DNA of 64,000 nt from JANQRA01 sp035762545 (GCA_035762545.1 DASTOM010000014.1:36505-100504); one strand, 5' to 3'. Shown: positions 32,423 through 41,142, numbered from the stretch's first letter. Notes: a model not told the origin generated them from the sequence alone. A program made the numbers and translations.

Positions 32423-32908
32423 GTGACCACGCCACCACCACCCGACAGCCCGGTTCCGGCACCGATTCCATCCGCCAAGCCCTCCCCCCTGGCCGACTGG
32501 GGAACCAGGGCGCTTGGCTTCTTGGTCGATTACCTACCGATCATCGTTCTCAACATCGTTCTCTACTGGCTCGGTCCACTGCGCTACCTCGGCGGGCTCG
32601 TCGGCATCGGGTACTGGGTCTACATGGGGTACCTCGACGGAATCCTCGGTCAGACCCCGGGCAAGATGATGATGGGAACCCGTGTGGTCGACGCCTCCGG
32701 CAATCTGCTGGGGGCCGGCCAGGGCATCGGACGCAAGTTCGCACACATCGTCGACAGCATCGTCTGCATGTTGGGATGGTTCCTGCCCATCGTCGACAGC
32801 GATCGGCAGACGATCGCGGACAAGCTGCTGACGACATACGTGGTCACCGGAGCCGAGAAGAGGCAATTCTCGATCGACCTCTGGATGCCGCCGAAGCCGG
32901 CCGTCTAG
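32423..32908 (+). CDS. RDD-family membrane protein
   Basis: A 161-residue protein with a Pro-rich cytoplasmic N-terminus (TTPPPPDSPVPAPIPSAKP) and an RDD domain. The RDD pattern is visible: Arg and Asp in GTRALGFLVDYL near residue 30, and GQTPGKMMMGTRVVD near 80. Two or three hydrophobic segments lie between residues 34 and 125. AGGAG 5 bases before the GTG supports the start. RDD proteins have been linked to ion transport, but no role can be assigned here. Confidence 0.87.
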   Translation: MTTPPPPDSPVPAPIPSAKPSPLADWGTRALGFLVDYLPIIVLNIVLYWLGPLRYLGGLVGIGYWVYMGYLDGILGQTPGKMMMGTRVVDASGNLLGAGQGIGRKFAHIVDSIVCMLGWFLPIVDSDRQTIADKLLTTYVVTGAEKRQFSIDLWMPPKPAV

Positions 32909-32910
32909 GT

Positions 32911-34029
32911 CTAAGCCGCCCCGTCTTCCAGGTCGGCTATCAGCTTGGCGATCCGACCTGTACAGGTCTCCAGATCGGCCGGGGGCACGACCGCCGTGAC
33001 CATGTCGACTGCAACCTCCAGAGCGGTGCCGGCGGGGCTGCTTGCCGGGTCGAGGATGACCGGCGTGCCGTTGTCGCCACCCGACACCACAGACTGATCT
33101 AGGGGGATCGAGGCCAGGAGCGGCACCCCCAATTCGTCTGCGAGGTCCTTGCCCCCGCCGGACCCGAAGACATCGCCTGCCATGTTCTCGATGACACCGA
33201 CTACAGGCATGTGGGACCGGCGGGCCATGTCGGCGACACGGATGGCCACACGCTGCGCCGCCGGTTGGGGGGTCGTCACCACCACCATCTCCGCCTGCGG
33301 GAGCATGCGGGTCAGCGCCATCTGCACGTCCCCCGTCCCGGGTGGCATGTCGAGGATCAGGTAGTCCAGGTCGCCCCAGTCAACCTGCTTGAGGAACTGT
33401 TCGAGGGCCTTCGACAACATCAGGCCACGCCACATCAGGGCGGTCTCCTCGGACTCGATGATCAGGCCGGTGGAAACCACCTTCACTCCGTGGGCCTCGA
33501 CCGGTTGGATCAGCTTCGTCGTGGCATCGGCCTCGAGCTTGCCGGTGGCGCCCATCATTCTGGGAACGGAGAAACCCCAGATGTCGGCGTCGAGGAGTCC
33601 GACAGCGAATCCTCGGTTGGCCAGTCCGGCAGCGAGGTTTGCGGACATCGACGACTTGCCGACTCCACCCTTCCCGGAGGCGATCGCGATGACCCTCGTC
33701 GTGGACGACACCTGCGTCGGCTCGGCGTTCTCCCGGGCCCGGCGACGGGCGACGGACATCAACTCGGCGCGTTGGCGCTTGGTCATCGCGGTGGTTCGCA
33801 CGTTCACGGTCTCAACCCCAGGCATTGCGGCGACCCTTCGTCTGGTGTCGCCCTCGAGTTGGTTCCGCATCGGGCACTCGGCGATGGTCAAAGCCAGGCC
33901 GATGTCGACGGTGCCGTCTTCGATGGAGACGTCGCTGATCATCCCGAGTTCGACGACGTTGCCGCCCAACTCGGGATCGCGCACACCTTCGAGTGTTCGC
34001 ATGACCTGCTCAGGGGTCACGGCAGCCAT
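32911..34029 (-). CDS. Mrp/NBP35-type Fe-S cluster carrier ATPase
   Basis: A 372-residue protein that carries or assembles Fe-S clusters. The N-terminal MIP18/DUF59 domain (about 1-85) contains LEGVRDPELGGNVVELGM and TIAECPMRN. The P-loop ATPase domain has the deviant Walker A IASGKGGVGKSS near residue 118, LLDADIWGFSVP and LILDMPPGTGDVQ. The CxxC that often closes the Mrp domain is not seen, which is odd but not rare. TAGCCT 7 bases before the ATG suggests a leaderless transcript. It diverges from a HesB-family Fe-S gene. Confidence 0.92.
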   Translation of the reverse strand: MAAVTPEQVMRTLEGVRDPELGGNVVELGMISDVSIEDGTVDIGLALTIAECPMRNQLEGDTRRRVAAMPGVETVNVRTTAMTKRQRAELMSVARRRARENAEPTQVSSTTRVIAIASGKGGVGKSSMSANLAAGLANRGFAVGLLDADIWGFSVPRMMGATGKLEADATTKLIQPVEAHGVKVVSTGLIIESEETALMWRGLMLSKALEQFLKQVDWGDLDYLILDMPPGTGDVQMALTRMLPQAEMVVVTTPQPAAQRVAIRVADMARRSHMPVVGVIENMAGDVFGSGGGKDLADELGVPLLASIPLDQSVVSGGDNGTPVILDPASSPAGTALEVAVDMVTAVVPPADLETCTGRIAKLIADLEDGAA

Positions 34030-34118
34030 TGATCCAAGGCTAATTTGGCTTCTGAGTCATGGGGAATGGTGAAGCTGTGTCATGGCGTTAAAATGAGTGA
34101 GACTTCAGGTAGGAGCCA

Positions 34119-34481
34119 ATGACCCAGATTTTGTCCATCAAGTCATCGAAGCCCGAAAAGACCGTCAATCTGACAGATTCGGCCGTCGCCAAGGTGCGCG
34201 AGCTGATCGCAGGTGAGGACGATGCCGGGCTGGCGTTGCGCATGGCCGTCCGCCCCGGCGGCTGCTCGGGCTTCTCCTACGAGATGTACTTCGACTCTGA
34301 GGTAGATGAGTCCGACATCGTCGAGGAGTTCGACGACGTACGGGTCCTCGTCGACTCGCAGAGCGCCGAGATGGTCCGTGGAGCCACCCTCGATTACAAG
34401 GAGGGCCTCATGGGCGCCGGCTTCGCCATCGACAACCCGAACGTGACTCGCAGCTGTGGCTGCGGGAACTCGTTCAGTTAG
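34119..34481 (+). CDS. A-type Fe-S cluster carrier (HesB/IscA/ErpA family)
   Basis: A 120-residue scaffold or carrier that hands Fe-S clusters to apoproteins. The three cysteine ligands are visible: GGCSGFSY near residue 48 and the C-terminal SCGCGNSF. The domain begins with VNLTDSAVAKVRELI. TAGGAG lies 3-4 bases before the ATG, with a TTAAAAT -10-like element near 34087. It diverges from mrp, pairing two Fe-S biogenesis genes, and ends at a strong terminator. Confidence 0.94.
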   Translation: MTQILSIKSSKPEKTVNLTDSAVAKVRELIAGEDDAGLALRMAVRPGGCSGFSYEMYFDSEVDESDIVEEFDDVRVLVDSQSAEMVRGATLDYKEGLMGAGFAIDNPNVTRSCGCGNSFS

Positions 34482-34500
34482 ATTCCAAGCGGGCTTGCAC

Positions 34501-34536
34501 GAAAGGGACCCGGCCACCGGCCGGGTCCCTTTCAAT
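34501..34536 (+). terminator. Strong intrinsic terminator after the HesB-family gene
   Basis: A perfect 15-bp stem: GAAAGGGACCCGGCC (34501-34515) pairs with 34519-34533 around a 3-base loop, followed by a short TCAATT tail. Confidence 0.85.
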
Positions 34537-34600
34537 TGTGGGTACCCTCCTCAACCAGACCCGAGATGCTCGGGCGACGGTTCTTCAATGGAGGTTTCGA

Positions 34601-34981
34601 GTGCCCAAGACGATTCCCGAAACACCCTCGGCGCCAAAGACCATGGCGCCCTACTCCCCGGCCGCCGAGGCCGGCGGTCTGGTGTTTCTCTCCGGCCAGG
34701 TGGGCCTGGTGCCTGAGACCGGGGAAAGGGCCCCTGACGACGTGACGGCACAGACGCATCAGGTGATGTCGAACATCGGAGGCATCCTCGGTGACCTCGG
34801 GTTGGGCTATGGGGACGTCGTCCGCGCCGGGATCTTCCTGGCCAGCATCGACGACTTCGCCGCGGTCAACGAGGTGTACGCGTCCTATTTCGATAGTGAT
34901 TTCCCCGCCCGCACGACGGTTCAGGCCGGCGCCCTTCCCGGTGGCTTCCTCGTCGAGATCGAGGTGGTCGCCGCCCGATGA
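34601..34981 (+). CDS. RidA family protein
   Basis: A 126-residue member of the RidA/YjgF/UK114 family, which hydrolyses reactive enamine or imine intermediates from amino-acid metabolism. Conserved parts are GLVFLSGQVGLVPETG, TAQTHQVMSNIGGIL, and FPARTTVQAGALPGG with the catalytic arginine, ending LVEIEVVA. GTG 34601 is preceded by GGAGG with a 6-base gap. It overlaps the aldehyde dehydrogenase gene as ATGA, so it may protect against an unstable product of that pathway. Confidence 0.92.
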   Translation: MPKTIPETPSAPKTMAPYSPAAEAGGLVFLSGQVGLVPETGERAPDDVTAQTHQVMSNIGGILGDLGLGYGDVVRAGIFLASIDDFAAVNEVYASYFDSDFPARTTVQAGALPGGFLVEIEVVAAR

Positions 34982-36492
34982 GCCCTCAGGAGATCTTCGA
35001 GGTGCTGGGCCTGTCCGACCACAACTCCGGCGTGTACGCCGGAGAATGGCTCGAGGCGACCGGCGAGACGATCGACGTGACCAATCCCAGCAACGGTGAG
35101 ACCCTCGCGTCCGTGACGATGGCCTCGGTCGAGGACTACGACCGGGTGGTCGCCTCTTCATCCGATGCGTTCGATAGGTGGAGGACACTTCCCGCGCCCA
35201 AACGCGGTGAGTACGTCCGGCGGTTGGGCAATGCCCTGCGCGAGCACATCGACGAGCTCGGGGCCCTGGTCACCCTGGAGATGGGGAAGATCCACGCCGA
35301 AGGCATCGGGGAGGTCCAGGAGATGGTCGACATCTGCGACTTCGCCGTCGGGCTCTCCCGCCAGCTGTACGGGAACACCATGGCTTCGGAGCGGCCGAAC
35401 CACCGGATGTACGAGCACTGGCATCCCCTCGGGCCGGTCGGGGTGATCTCAGCGTTCAACTTTCCCGTGGCGGTCTGGTCCTGGAATGCTGCGATTGCGG
35501 CCGTCTGTGGCGACACCGTGGTCTGGAAGCCATCCGAGGCGACGCCCCTCACCGCGATCGCCGTGACCAGGATCGCCGAGCGAGTCATGGCAGGGACCGG
35601 CTACGAAGGTGTGTTCAACCTCGCCGTGGGTGACGGAGCGACCGTCGGCAATGCCATGAACCAGGACTCACGCGTGCCTTTGGTCTCCGCGACCGGGTCG
35701 TGTGCGATGGGCCGGATCGTCGGCCCTGCCGTAGCCCAGCGTATGGGTCGGACGATCCTCGAGCTTGGTGGCAACAACGCAGTGATCGTCATGGACGACG
35801 CCGATCTCGAACTGGCAGTCCGCGCCACATTGTTCTCGGCCGTGGGAACTTCCGGTCAGCGTTGCACCACACTCCGCCGTCTCCTGGTTCATCGTGCCAT
35901 CTCCGACAAGCTGGTCAACCGCCTGGTCGAGGCTTACGGGCAGGTGACGATCGGCGATCCGCTCGACTCGTCGACACTCATGGGCCCGGTGGTCTCCGAG
36001 CGCGCCATCGAGGCCATGATGGCGTCGCTGGAGATCGCCAGGTCACAGGGCGGTGAGGTGATCACCGGGGGCAACCGACTCGATCGCCCCGGCTACTTCG
36101 TGGAGCCGACCATCGTCCGGGTTCCCAAGAGCGCATCCATCACCCAAGACGAGACTTTCGCCCCGATTCTGTGGGTGATCGAGTTCGACACCCTCGAAGA
36201 GGCGATCGAGATACAGAACGGCGTCACCCAGGGTCTCTCGTCGGCGATATTCACCGAATCGCTCAAGAACGCCGAACGGTTCCTCAGTTCGACCGGAAGC
36301 GACTGCGGGATTGCAAACGTCAACATCGGCACGTCGGGTGCCGAGATCGGGGGAGCATTCGGCGGCGAGAAGGAGACCGGTGGAGGCCGTGAGGCCGGAT
36401 CGGATGCCTGGAAGGCCTACATGCGACGTCAGACCACCACGATCAACTGGGGTGACGATCTGCCGCTGGCCCAGGGCATCGAGTTCGGTTGA
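34978..36492 (+). CDS. Aldehyde dehydrogenase of the ALDH7 (alpha-aminoadipic semialdehyde) type
   Basis: A 504-residue NAD-dependent dehydrogenase, likely oxidising alpha-aminoadipate semialdehyde/piperideine-6-carboxylate in lysine breakdown. Motifs are GVISAFNFPVAVWSWN, VWKPSEATPL, ILELGGNNAVIV with the catalytic Glu, SGQRCTTLRR with the catalytic Cys near residue 301, and the ALDH7-specific GGAFGGEKETGGGREAGSD. It is coupled to RidA upstream and to a methyltransferase downstream. A substrate from a related amino-acid pathway is possible. Confidence 0.9.
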   Translation: MSPQEIFEVLGLSDHNSGVYAGEWLEATGETIDVTNPSNGETLASVTMASVEDYDRVVASSSDAFDRWRTLPAPKRGEYVRRLGNALREHIDELGALVTLEMGKIHAEGIGEVQEMVDICDFAVGLSRQLYGNTMASERPNHRMYEHWHPLGPVGVISAFNFPVAVWSWNAAIAAVCGDTVVWKPSEATPLTAIAVTRIAERVMAGTGYEGVFNLAVGDGATVGNAMNQDSRVPLVSATGSCAMGRIVGPAVAQRMGRTILELGGNNAVIVMDDADLELAVRATLFSAVGTSGQRCTTLRRLLVHRAISDKLVNRLVEAYGQVTIGDPLDSSTLMGPVVSERAIEAMMASLEIARSQGGEVITGGNRLDRPGYFVEPTIVRVPKSASITQDETFAPILWVIEFDTLEEAIEIQNGVTQGLSSAIFTESLKNAERFLSSTGSDCGIANVNIGTSGAEIGGAFGGEKETGGGREAGSDAWKAYMRRQTTTINWGDDLPLAQGIEFG

Positions 36493-37091
36493 CAGTGGAT
36501 GCCGCCGCATGGGATGAGCGCTACCGGGCGACCGAGATGCTGTGGTCGGCCGGTCCCAATCAGTTCGTCGCCAGCCGTCTCTCCGAGCGTGAGCCGGGTC
36601 GGGGCGTCGACCTCGGTTCCGGGGAGGGCCGCAACGCGATCTGGCTGGCCGACCTCGGCTGGGAGATGGTTGCAGTCGACTTCTCAGCCGTAGCGGTCGA
36701 ACGGGGTAGGAGTCGCTCCGATCTGGTCACATTCGTGGAGGCGGATGTGTTCACCTGGGAGCCAGAGCCCGAAGCGTTGGGTCTCGACCTGGTTCTCATC
36801 GCATACCTGCAAGTCGAATCGAGTCGTCTGGAGAGCCTGGTACGCAAGAGCTCGACATGGCTGGGTCCAGGCGGTGAGCTGTTCATGATCGGCCACGACC
36901 TGTCCAATCTGGATGAGGGGGTGGGAGGGCCGCAGGTTCCGGAGATCCTCTGGGAGCTCGATGTGATCCTCGAATGGCTCGGTGACCTCCGGGTGGTCGA
37001 GGGTGGGGTGATCAAGCGCCCGGTCGAAGTCGATGCCGATATCCGCTATGCCCGGGACACGCTCATCCGGGCGCGGGCCAGGGCCGACTGA
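36489..37091 (+). CDS. SAM-dependent methyltransferase (class I)
   Basis: A 200-residue methyltransferase-like protein. The SAM-binding motif I is GVDLGSGEGRNAIWLADLGW near residue 40, followed by VAVDFS (motif II) and DLVLIAYLQV (motif IV). The N-terminus (WDERYRATEMLWSAGPNQFV) resembles the tellurite-resistance TehB-like group. The start is TTG in a TTGA overlap with the dehydrogenase stop. It overlaps the convergent DUF3291 gene by 29 bases. The methyl acceptor is unknown. Confidence 0.87.
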   Translation: MTVDAAAWDERYRATEMLWSAGPNQFVASRLSEREPGRGVDLGSGEGRNAIWLADLGWEMVAVDFSAVAVERGRSRSDLVTFVEADVFTWEPEPEALGLDLVLIAYLQVESSRLESLVRKSSTWLGPGGELFMIGHDLSNLDEGVGGPQVPEILWELDVILEWLGDLRVVEGGVIKRPVEVDADIRYARDTLIRARARAD

Positions 37092-37521
37092 CCGTGAACG
37101 CAGACTCTGTCGGACCGTTGTCCTGGAGTTCGACGACCTTCTGAAAGGCGACGCCCACGTCGGGGATCGATCCTGCAGGTATCCACCAGGCGACACTGGT
37201 GGGCCGATCCAGTTTCTCGAACCACTCGCCACGGCGTCTCAGGTATGCCATGTGGCCCGACTTGTACATGAAGTGCTTCAGTGACTCGACGTCTTCCCAG
37301 ATCGAGAAGTTGATGATGAGGAGCGGATCGTCGTTGCCGGGGATCTCCACATAACTCGACGACGCACCGTCGTCATCCTCCAGACGCCAGACGAACCCGG
37401 GGGTGCTCTCCGCCAGCGCGTTGATCGGGCCCAGGGCGGCGACGAACTCGGCCATCTCGGGGTGCTCCATCGGCTGGAGCACCCGGCCGACGTTGCATTG
37501 GGCCAGATGGAAGCCGGGCAC
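37063..37521 (-). CDS. DUF3291 domain protein
   Basis: A 152-residue protein matching the DUF3291 pattern: HLAQCNVGRVL at the start, ESTPGFVWRLED near 40, IINFSIWEDVESLKHFMYKSGHMAYLRRRGEWFEK (about 69-104), and VAWWIPAG. The fold is a ferredoxin-like alpha/beta barrel similar to antibiotic-biosynthesis monooxygenases. It lies 4 bases after the PLP-enzyme gene on the same strand, so they are probably co-transcribed. The function is not known. Confidence 0.87.
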   Translation of the reverse strand: MPGFHLAQCNVGRVLQPMEHPEMAEFVAALGPINALAESTPGFVWRLEDDDGASSSYVEIPGNDDPLLIINFSIWEDVESLKHFMYKSGHMAYLRRRGEWFEKLDRPTSVAWWIPAGSIPDVGVAFQKVVELQDNGPTESAFTVSRPWPAPG

Positions 37522-37525
37522 GTGG

Positions 37526-38677
37526 TCAGATCGTGTTCAGGGCGTCGTCGAGAGCTTCGATCAGGTCCTCGGGGTCCTCCAGGCCGACGGAGAGACGAAC
37601 CAGTCCGTCGGTGATTCCGGCGGCGATCCGCTCCTTGCGGGGGATGGCGGCGTGGGTCATCGTGACCGGGTGGGTTATCAGCGACTCCACCGAGCCGAGG
37701 TTCTCGGCCAGGCTCCACAAGTGCACGGAGTCCATCAGACGTTTCCCGGCCTCGACCCCGCCGGCCACCTCGAAACAGACCATGGCCCCGTAGCCAGTGG
37801 CCTGCTTGCTCGACAACTCGTGTTGCGGATGGTTGGGCAGACCCGGGTAGTTGACGTACTCCACCTTCGGATGTGTCTCCAGGTGCTCGGCGATGGCGAG
37901 GGCACTGGCGGACTGAGCGTCCATGCGGGCACTCAGGGTCTTGGTGCCTTGAAGGGTGAGCCAGGCGACCATCGGGGACATGATCAGACCAGCCGAGATC
38001 CGGGCGAAGGAGATCTTCTCGGCGAGCTCCTGATCGTTGACGACGACGGCGCCCCCGAGCGTGGCGTTGTGACCGTCGAGGAACTTGGTCGTGGAGTGCA
38101 GGATGATGTCGGCACCCAGTTCGAAGGGCCGCTGGTAGTACGGTGTCAGAAACGTGTTGTCGGTGACGTGGAGGACTCCGTGTTCCGCACAGGTCGCGGA
38201 CACTGCCGCCAGGTCGGTCACTTTGAGTGTCGGGTTGGCTGGGGTTTCGGTGATGACCAGCTTCGTGCGATCCGTTATCGACGCGCCGACCGCCTCACCG
38301 TCTGAGGCGTCGACGAAGCTGACCTCGACCCCGAACTTGCGGAGGAACTGATCGACGAACCGATAGGTGCCTCCGTAGACGACGTCGGCGACGACGATGT
38401 GGTCGCCCGCTTCGAGAAAGGCGAGGAGGACAGCGACCGTGGCCGCCATGCCCGATGCGTATGCCGTGGTGTCGACACCACCTTCGAGGACCGTGAGCTT
38501 TTCCTCGAGCGCCCTGACTGTGGGATTGCCTGCCCGCGAGTAGGAGTAGCCCTTGCCCATGTAGCTGTCGACCGAGTCCTGGACGAAAGTCGTCGACTGG
38601 AATATCGGCGTGAGGATGGCGCCGGTTACCTCGTCTGGGGTGACCCCGGCGTGTACCTGTTTCGTTCTGAAACCCAT
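37526..38677 (-). CDS. Cys/Met metabolism PLP enzyme (cystathionine gamma-synthase/lyase type)
   Basis: A 383-residue trans-sulfuration enzyme. It shows GYSYSRAGNPTVRALEEKL, YASGMAATVAVL, DVVYGGTYR, VTDNTFLTPYYQRP and the PLP lysine in HSTTKFLDGHN near residue 196, ending with VRLSVGLEDPEDL. CACAAT 6 bases before the ATG suggests a leaderless start. Cystathionine gamma-synthase, gamma-lyase and O-acetylhomoserine sulfhydrylase are hard to separate by sequence alone. Length fits the first two best. Confidence 0.88.
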   Translation of the reverse strand: MGFRTKQVHAGVTPDEVTGAILTPIFQSTTFVQDSVDSYMGKGYSYSRAGNPTVRALEEKLTVLEGGVDTTAYASGMAATVAVLLAFLEAGDHIVVADVVYGGTYRFVDQFLRKFGVEVSFVDASDGEAVGASITDRTKLVITETPANPTLKVTDLAAVSATCAEHGVLHVTDNTFLTPYYQRPFELGADIILHSTTKFLDGHNATLGGAVVVNDQELAEKISFARISAGLIMSPMVAWLTLQGTKTLSARMDAQSASALAIAEHLETHPKVEYVNYPGLPNHPQHELSSKQATGYGAMVCFEVAGGVEAGKRLMDSVHLWSLAENLGSVESLITHPVTMTHAAIPRKERIAAGITDGLVRLSVGLEDPEDLIEALDDALNTI

Positions 38678-38733
38678 TCCCAGATTGTGGCACGGGTGGG
38701 GTTGTGGGCAATCGCTCGCCCCACGCCAGGTGC

Positions 38734-39369
38734 TCAGCCCCAGCGGTACCCGACCGAGCGGACTGTGGTGATCCAGGAGGCGCGCTCCTCGCCGAGTTTC
38801 GAGCGGAGCCGTCTCACGTGGACGTCGACGGTGCGGGCGCCGCCGTAATACTCATAGCCCCACACCTTGGAGAGCAGCTGTTCGCGGGACCAGACCCGGA
38901 CCGGGTTCTCGACGAGGAAGCGGAGTAGCTCGTACTCCATGTATGTGAGGTCCATCGGATTACCGGCCAGGGTCGCCTGATAGTTGAGCGGGTTCAGCTC
39001 CAGGTCCTTGAATGTGAGGATCTCCTCACCCGACTCCTCACGAATCAGACGACGAACCCGGATCCTGAGCTCGACCGGATCGAGTGGGGCGACGATGAAC
39101 TCGGACTTGGCGCCGCTTCCCTCGATCAGGGCCAGGTGCTCTTTCGAGGCAACCAGAACGACCGGAATCCCGACCGACTCCTCCAGCCGCGCCACCTCTC
39201 TCAACTGACGTATCGCGCCATGACCCAACTCCACGACCAGCAGGTCGGCATCCCTGATGTGCACGTTCTCCGGGGCAAGTTCGCGGACATGAGTCAGGCT
39301 GAGCCCGGTCAGGGACAGCGCGTCGGTGAGCTGCTCCGAACAGTCCTCGGGATGGATCGCCGCGATCAC
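38734..39369 (-). CDS. OmpR-type winged-helix regulator with atypical receiver, GlnR-like
   Basis: A 211-residue regulator. The receiver-like domain (about 1-105) lacks the standard phosphorylation set: the acceptor position reads LLVVELGHG (Glu in place of Asp) and the acidic pocket is IHPED. The C-terminal winged helix is intact (LTYMEYELLRFLVENP, SREQLLSKVWGYEYYGGARTVDVHVRRLRSKLG, TVRSVGYRWG). The GTG start overlaps the glutamine synthetase stop as GTGA. Actinobacterial GlnR is also an orphan OmpR-type protein without normal phosphorylation, so a nitrogen regulator is a good guess. Confidence 0.86.
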   Translation of the reverse strand: MIAAIHPEDCSEQLTDALSLTGLSLTHVRELAPENVHIRDADLLVVELGHGAIRQLREVARLEESVGIPVVLVASKEHLALIEGSGAKSEFIVAPLDPVELRIRVRRLIREESGEEILTFKDLELNPLNYQATLAGNPMDLTYMEYELLRFLVENPVRVWSREQLLSKVWGYEYYGGARTVDVHVRRLRSKLGEERASWITTVRSVGYRWG

Positions 39370-40691
39370 AGGATGGGCAGATAGGTCTCGAGCTCGAATC
39401 GGGACACGTGGGACTGGTATCTGGACCACTCTGCCCGCTTGTTTCTCAGGAACCAGCTGAAGACATGCTCACCGAGGGCGTCGGCGATCAAATCGGACTC
39501 CTCCATGAGATCGAGAGCGGCGGCCATCGTGTCGGGCAGTCTCCTGGCGCCCACCGCGGCCCGCTCGGCGGACGTCATCTGGTGGACGTCGGCGGAAATC
39601 TCGGGAGGAAGCTCGTAGCCCTCCTTGATACCGGCCAGACCGGCAGCGAGGATCACCGAGAGCGCCAGGTACGGATTGCAGGCGGCGTCGGCGGCCCGGT
39701 ACTCGACCCGAACAGACGATGGCTTGCCCTTCTTGACCGATGGCACCCGAACCAGAGCGGACTGGTTGTTCCTGGCCCAGGACATGTAGATCGGGGCATC
39801 GAACCCGCCTACCAGTCGCTTGTAGGAGTTGACCCACTGGTTGGTGATGGCAGTCATCTCCGCGGCATGACGGAGCAGGCCGGCGATGAATGCCTCGCCA
39901 ACCTTGGACAGGCCGCCCTGGGTCCCCGGTTCGTGGAAGGCGTTGGTATCACCCTCGAAGAGGGAGAGGTGAAGGTGCATCCCCGAGCCGTCGTGAGCCT
40001 CGAGCGGCTTGGGCATAAAGGTCGCGTAGATGCCGGACTGCAGGGCCACCTCCTTGACCGTCAGCCGGGACGTCATGATGTTGTCCGCCATGGTGAGGGC
40101 GTCGGTGTACCGGGCAATGATCTCGTGCTGGCTCGGGGCGACCTCGTGGTGGGAGTGCTCGATCGGGATGCCGAGCTGCTCCAAGGCGTTGATCGTCTTC
40201 CGCCGGTACTCCTGAGCCACGTCGAGAGGGGTGAGGTCGAAGTATCCGCCATGGTCGAGGACCTGAGGCTCGGGCCCGCTGTCGGCGAAGTAGAAGAACT
40301 CCAACTCGGGCGCGGCGTAGAAGGTGTACCCCATCTCTGAGGCCGCCTCCAGATTCCGCTTGAGGACCGTGCGGGGATCGCCTTCGAATGGCTCGCCGTC
40401 CGGGGTGTAGATGTCACAGATCATGCGGGCGACCTGCTGTTCGGTGCGCCACGGCAGAACGGCGAATGTGGTGGGGTCCGGCTTGGCCAGCATGTCCGCT
40501 TCTTGGATGCGGGCGTATCCGTCGATTGCGGAGCCGTCGAAGGTCATGCCTTCCTCAAAGGCGACTTCCAACTCAGCGGGACTGATGGCCACCGACTTCA
40601 GGAACCCGAGGACGTCGGTGAACCAGAGCCTGATGAAGCGGATCCCCCGCTCCTCGACGGTCCGCATCACATAGTCAGACTGCTTACTCAT
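39366..40691 (-). CDS. glnA: Glutamine synthetase, type I
   Basis: A 441-residue GSI enzyme that makes glutamine from glutamate, ammonia and ATP. Motifs are FTDVLGFLKSV, FDGSAIDGYARIQEADM, AAPELEFFYF, the ATP-binding KPLEAHDGSGMHLHLSL, NSYKRL, and RVEYRAADAACNPYLALSVILAAG. The length matches the GSI-alpha form, about 25-30 residues shorter than adenylylated GSI-beta, and the usual adenylylation loop is not seen. An OmpR-type regulator overlaps its stop codon. Confidence 0.93.
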   Translation of the reverse strand: MSKQSDYVMRTVEERGIRFIRLWFTDVLGFLKSVAISPAELEVAFEEGMTFDGSAIDGYARIQEADMLAKPDPTTFAVLPWRTEQQVARMICDIYTPDGEPFEGDPRTVLKRNLEAASEMGYTFYAAPELEFFYFADSGPEPQVLDHGGYFDLTPLDVAQEYRRKTINALEQLGIPIEHSHHEVAPSQHEIIARYTDALTMADNIMTSRLTVKEVALQSGIYATFMPKPLEAHDGSGMHLHLSLFEGDTNAFHEPGTQGGLSKVGEAFIAGLLRHAAEMTAITNQWVNSYKRLVGGFDAPIYMSWARNNQSALVRVPSVKKGKPSSVRVEYRAADAACNPYLALSVILAAGLAGIKEGYELPPEISADVHQMTSAERAAVGARRLPDTMAAALDLMEESDLIADALGEHVFSWFLRNKRAEWSRYQSHVSRFELETYLPIL

Positions 40692-40761
40692 CTATCCACC
40701 GAACCTGAAGCTGATTGTCCCATATATGACCCGACGGGCCCCGGGTTGGCAAATGGGTGGA

Positions 40762-41049
40762 TCAGGCGGTGCGGCGGCGTTCGGCGAGCCACTTGCGGCG
40801 AAGGGACTTGCGTTCCTTCTCGGACGTCCCACCCCATATCCCCGAGCGCTGGTTTGTCTCGAGGGCGTACGCCAGGCAGTCGTCAGCCACCGGACACACC
40901 GAGCAAATGCCCTTTGCCTTTGCCACCGATGCGTCATCGGGGGAATCCGATGACGGGAAGAACAGCGTGTTGGGGTAACCCGAGCAGGCCGCATGGGCCC
41001 TCCAGTCCGCAACCAGGTCGGTCGCGATTTGTGTTGGCCCGTAGGTCAC
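40762..41049 (-). CDS. WhiB-family iron-sulfur regulator
   Basis: A 95-residue WhiB-like protein. The cluster ligands are Cys in HAACSGYP near residue 22, the pair in CSVCPV, and Cys in DDCLAYALE. The turn motif GIWGGTSEKERKSLRRKW and a basic tail (LAERRRTA) for DNA contact follow. The start is GTG 41049. CAACAT 6 bases upstream would fit a leaderless transcript, while the nearby GGAGG is too close to act as a ribosome binding site. It diverges from a TetR gene. Confidence 0.93.
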   Translation of the reverse strand: MTYGPTQIATDLVADWRAHAACSGYPNTLFFPSSDSPDDASVAKAKGICSVCPVADDCLAYALETNQRSGIWGGTSEKERKSLRRKWLAERRRTA

Positions 41050-41142
41050 GCCTCCATGTTGGCGGCGCGACCTACTGGTGGCAAAACGACTTCGACAAGC
41101 CATCCGGGGTGACTTTCCCTCGGATCCAGATAGCCTGCCGGC

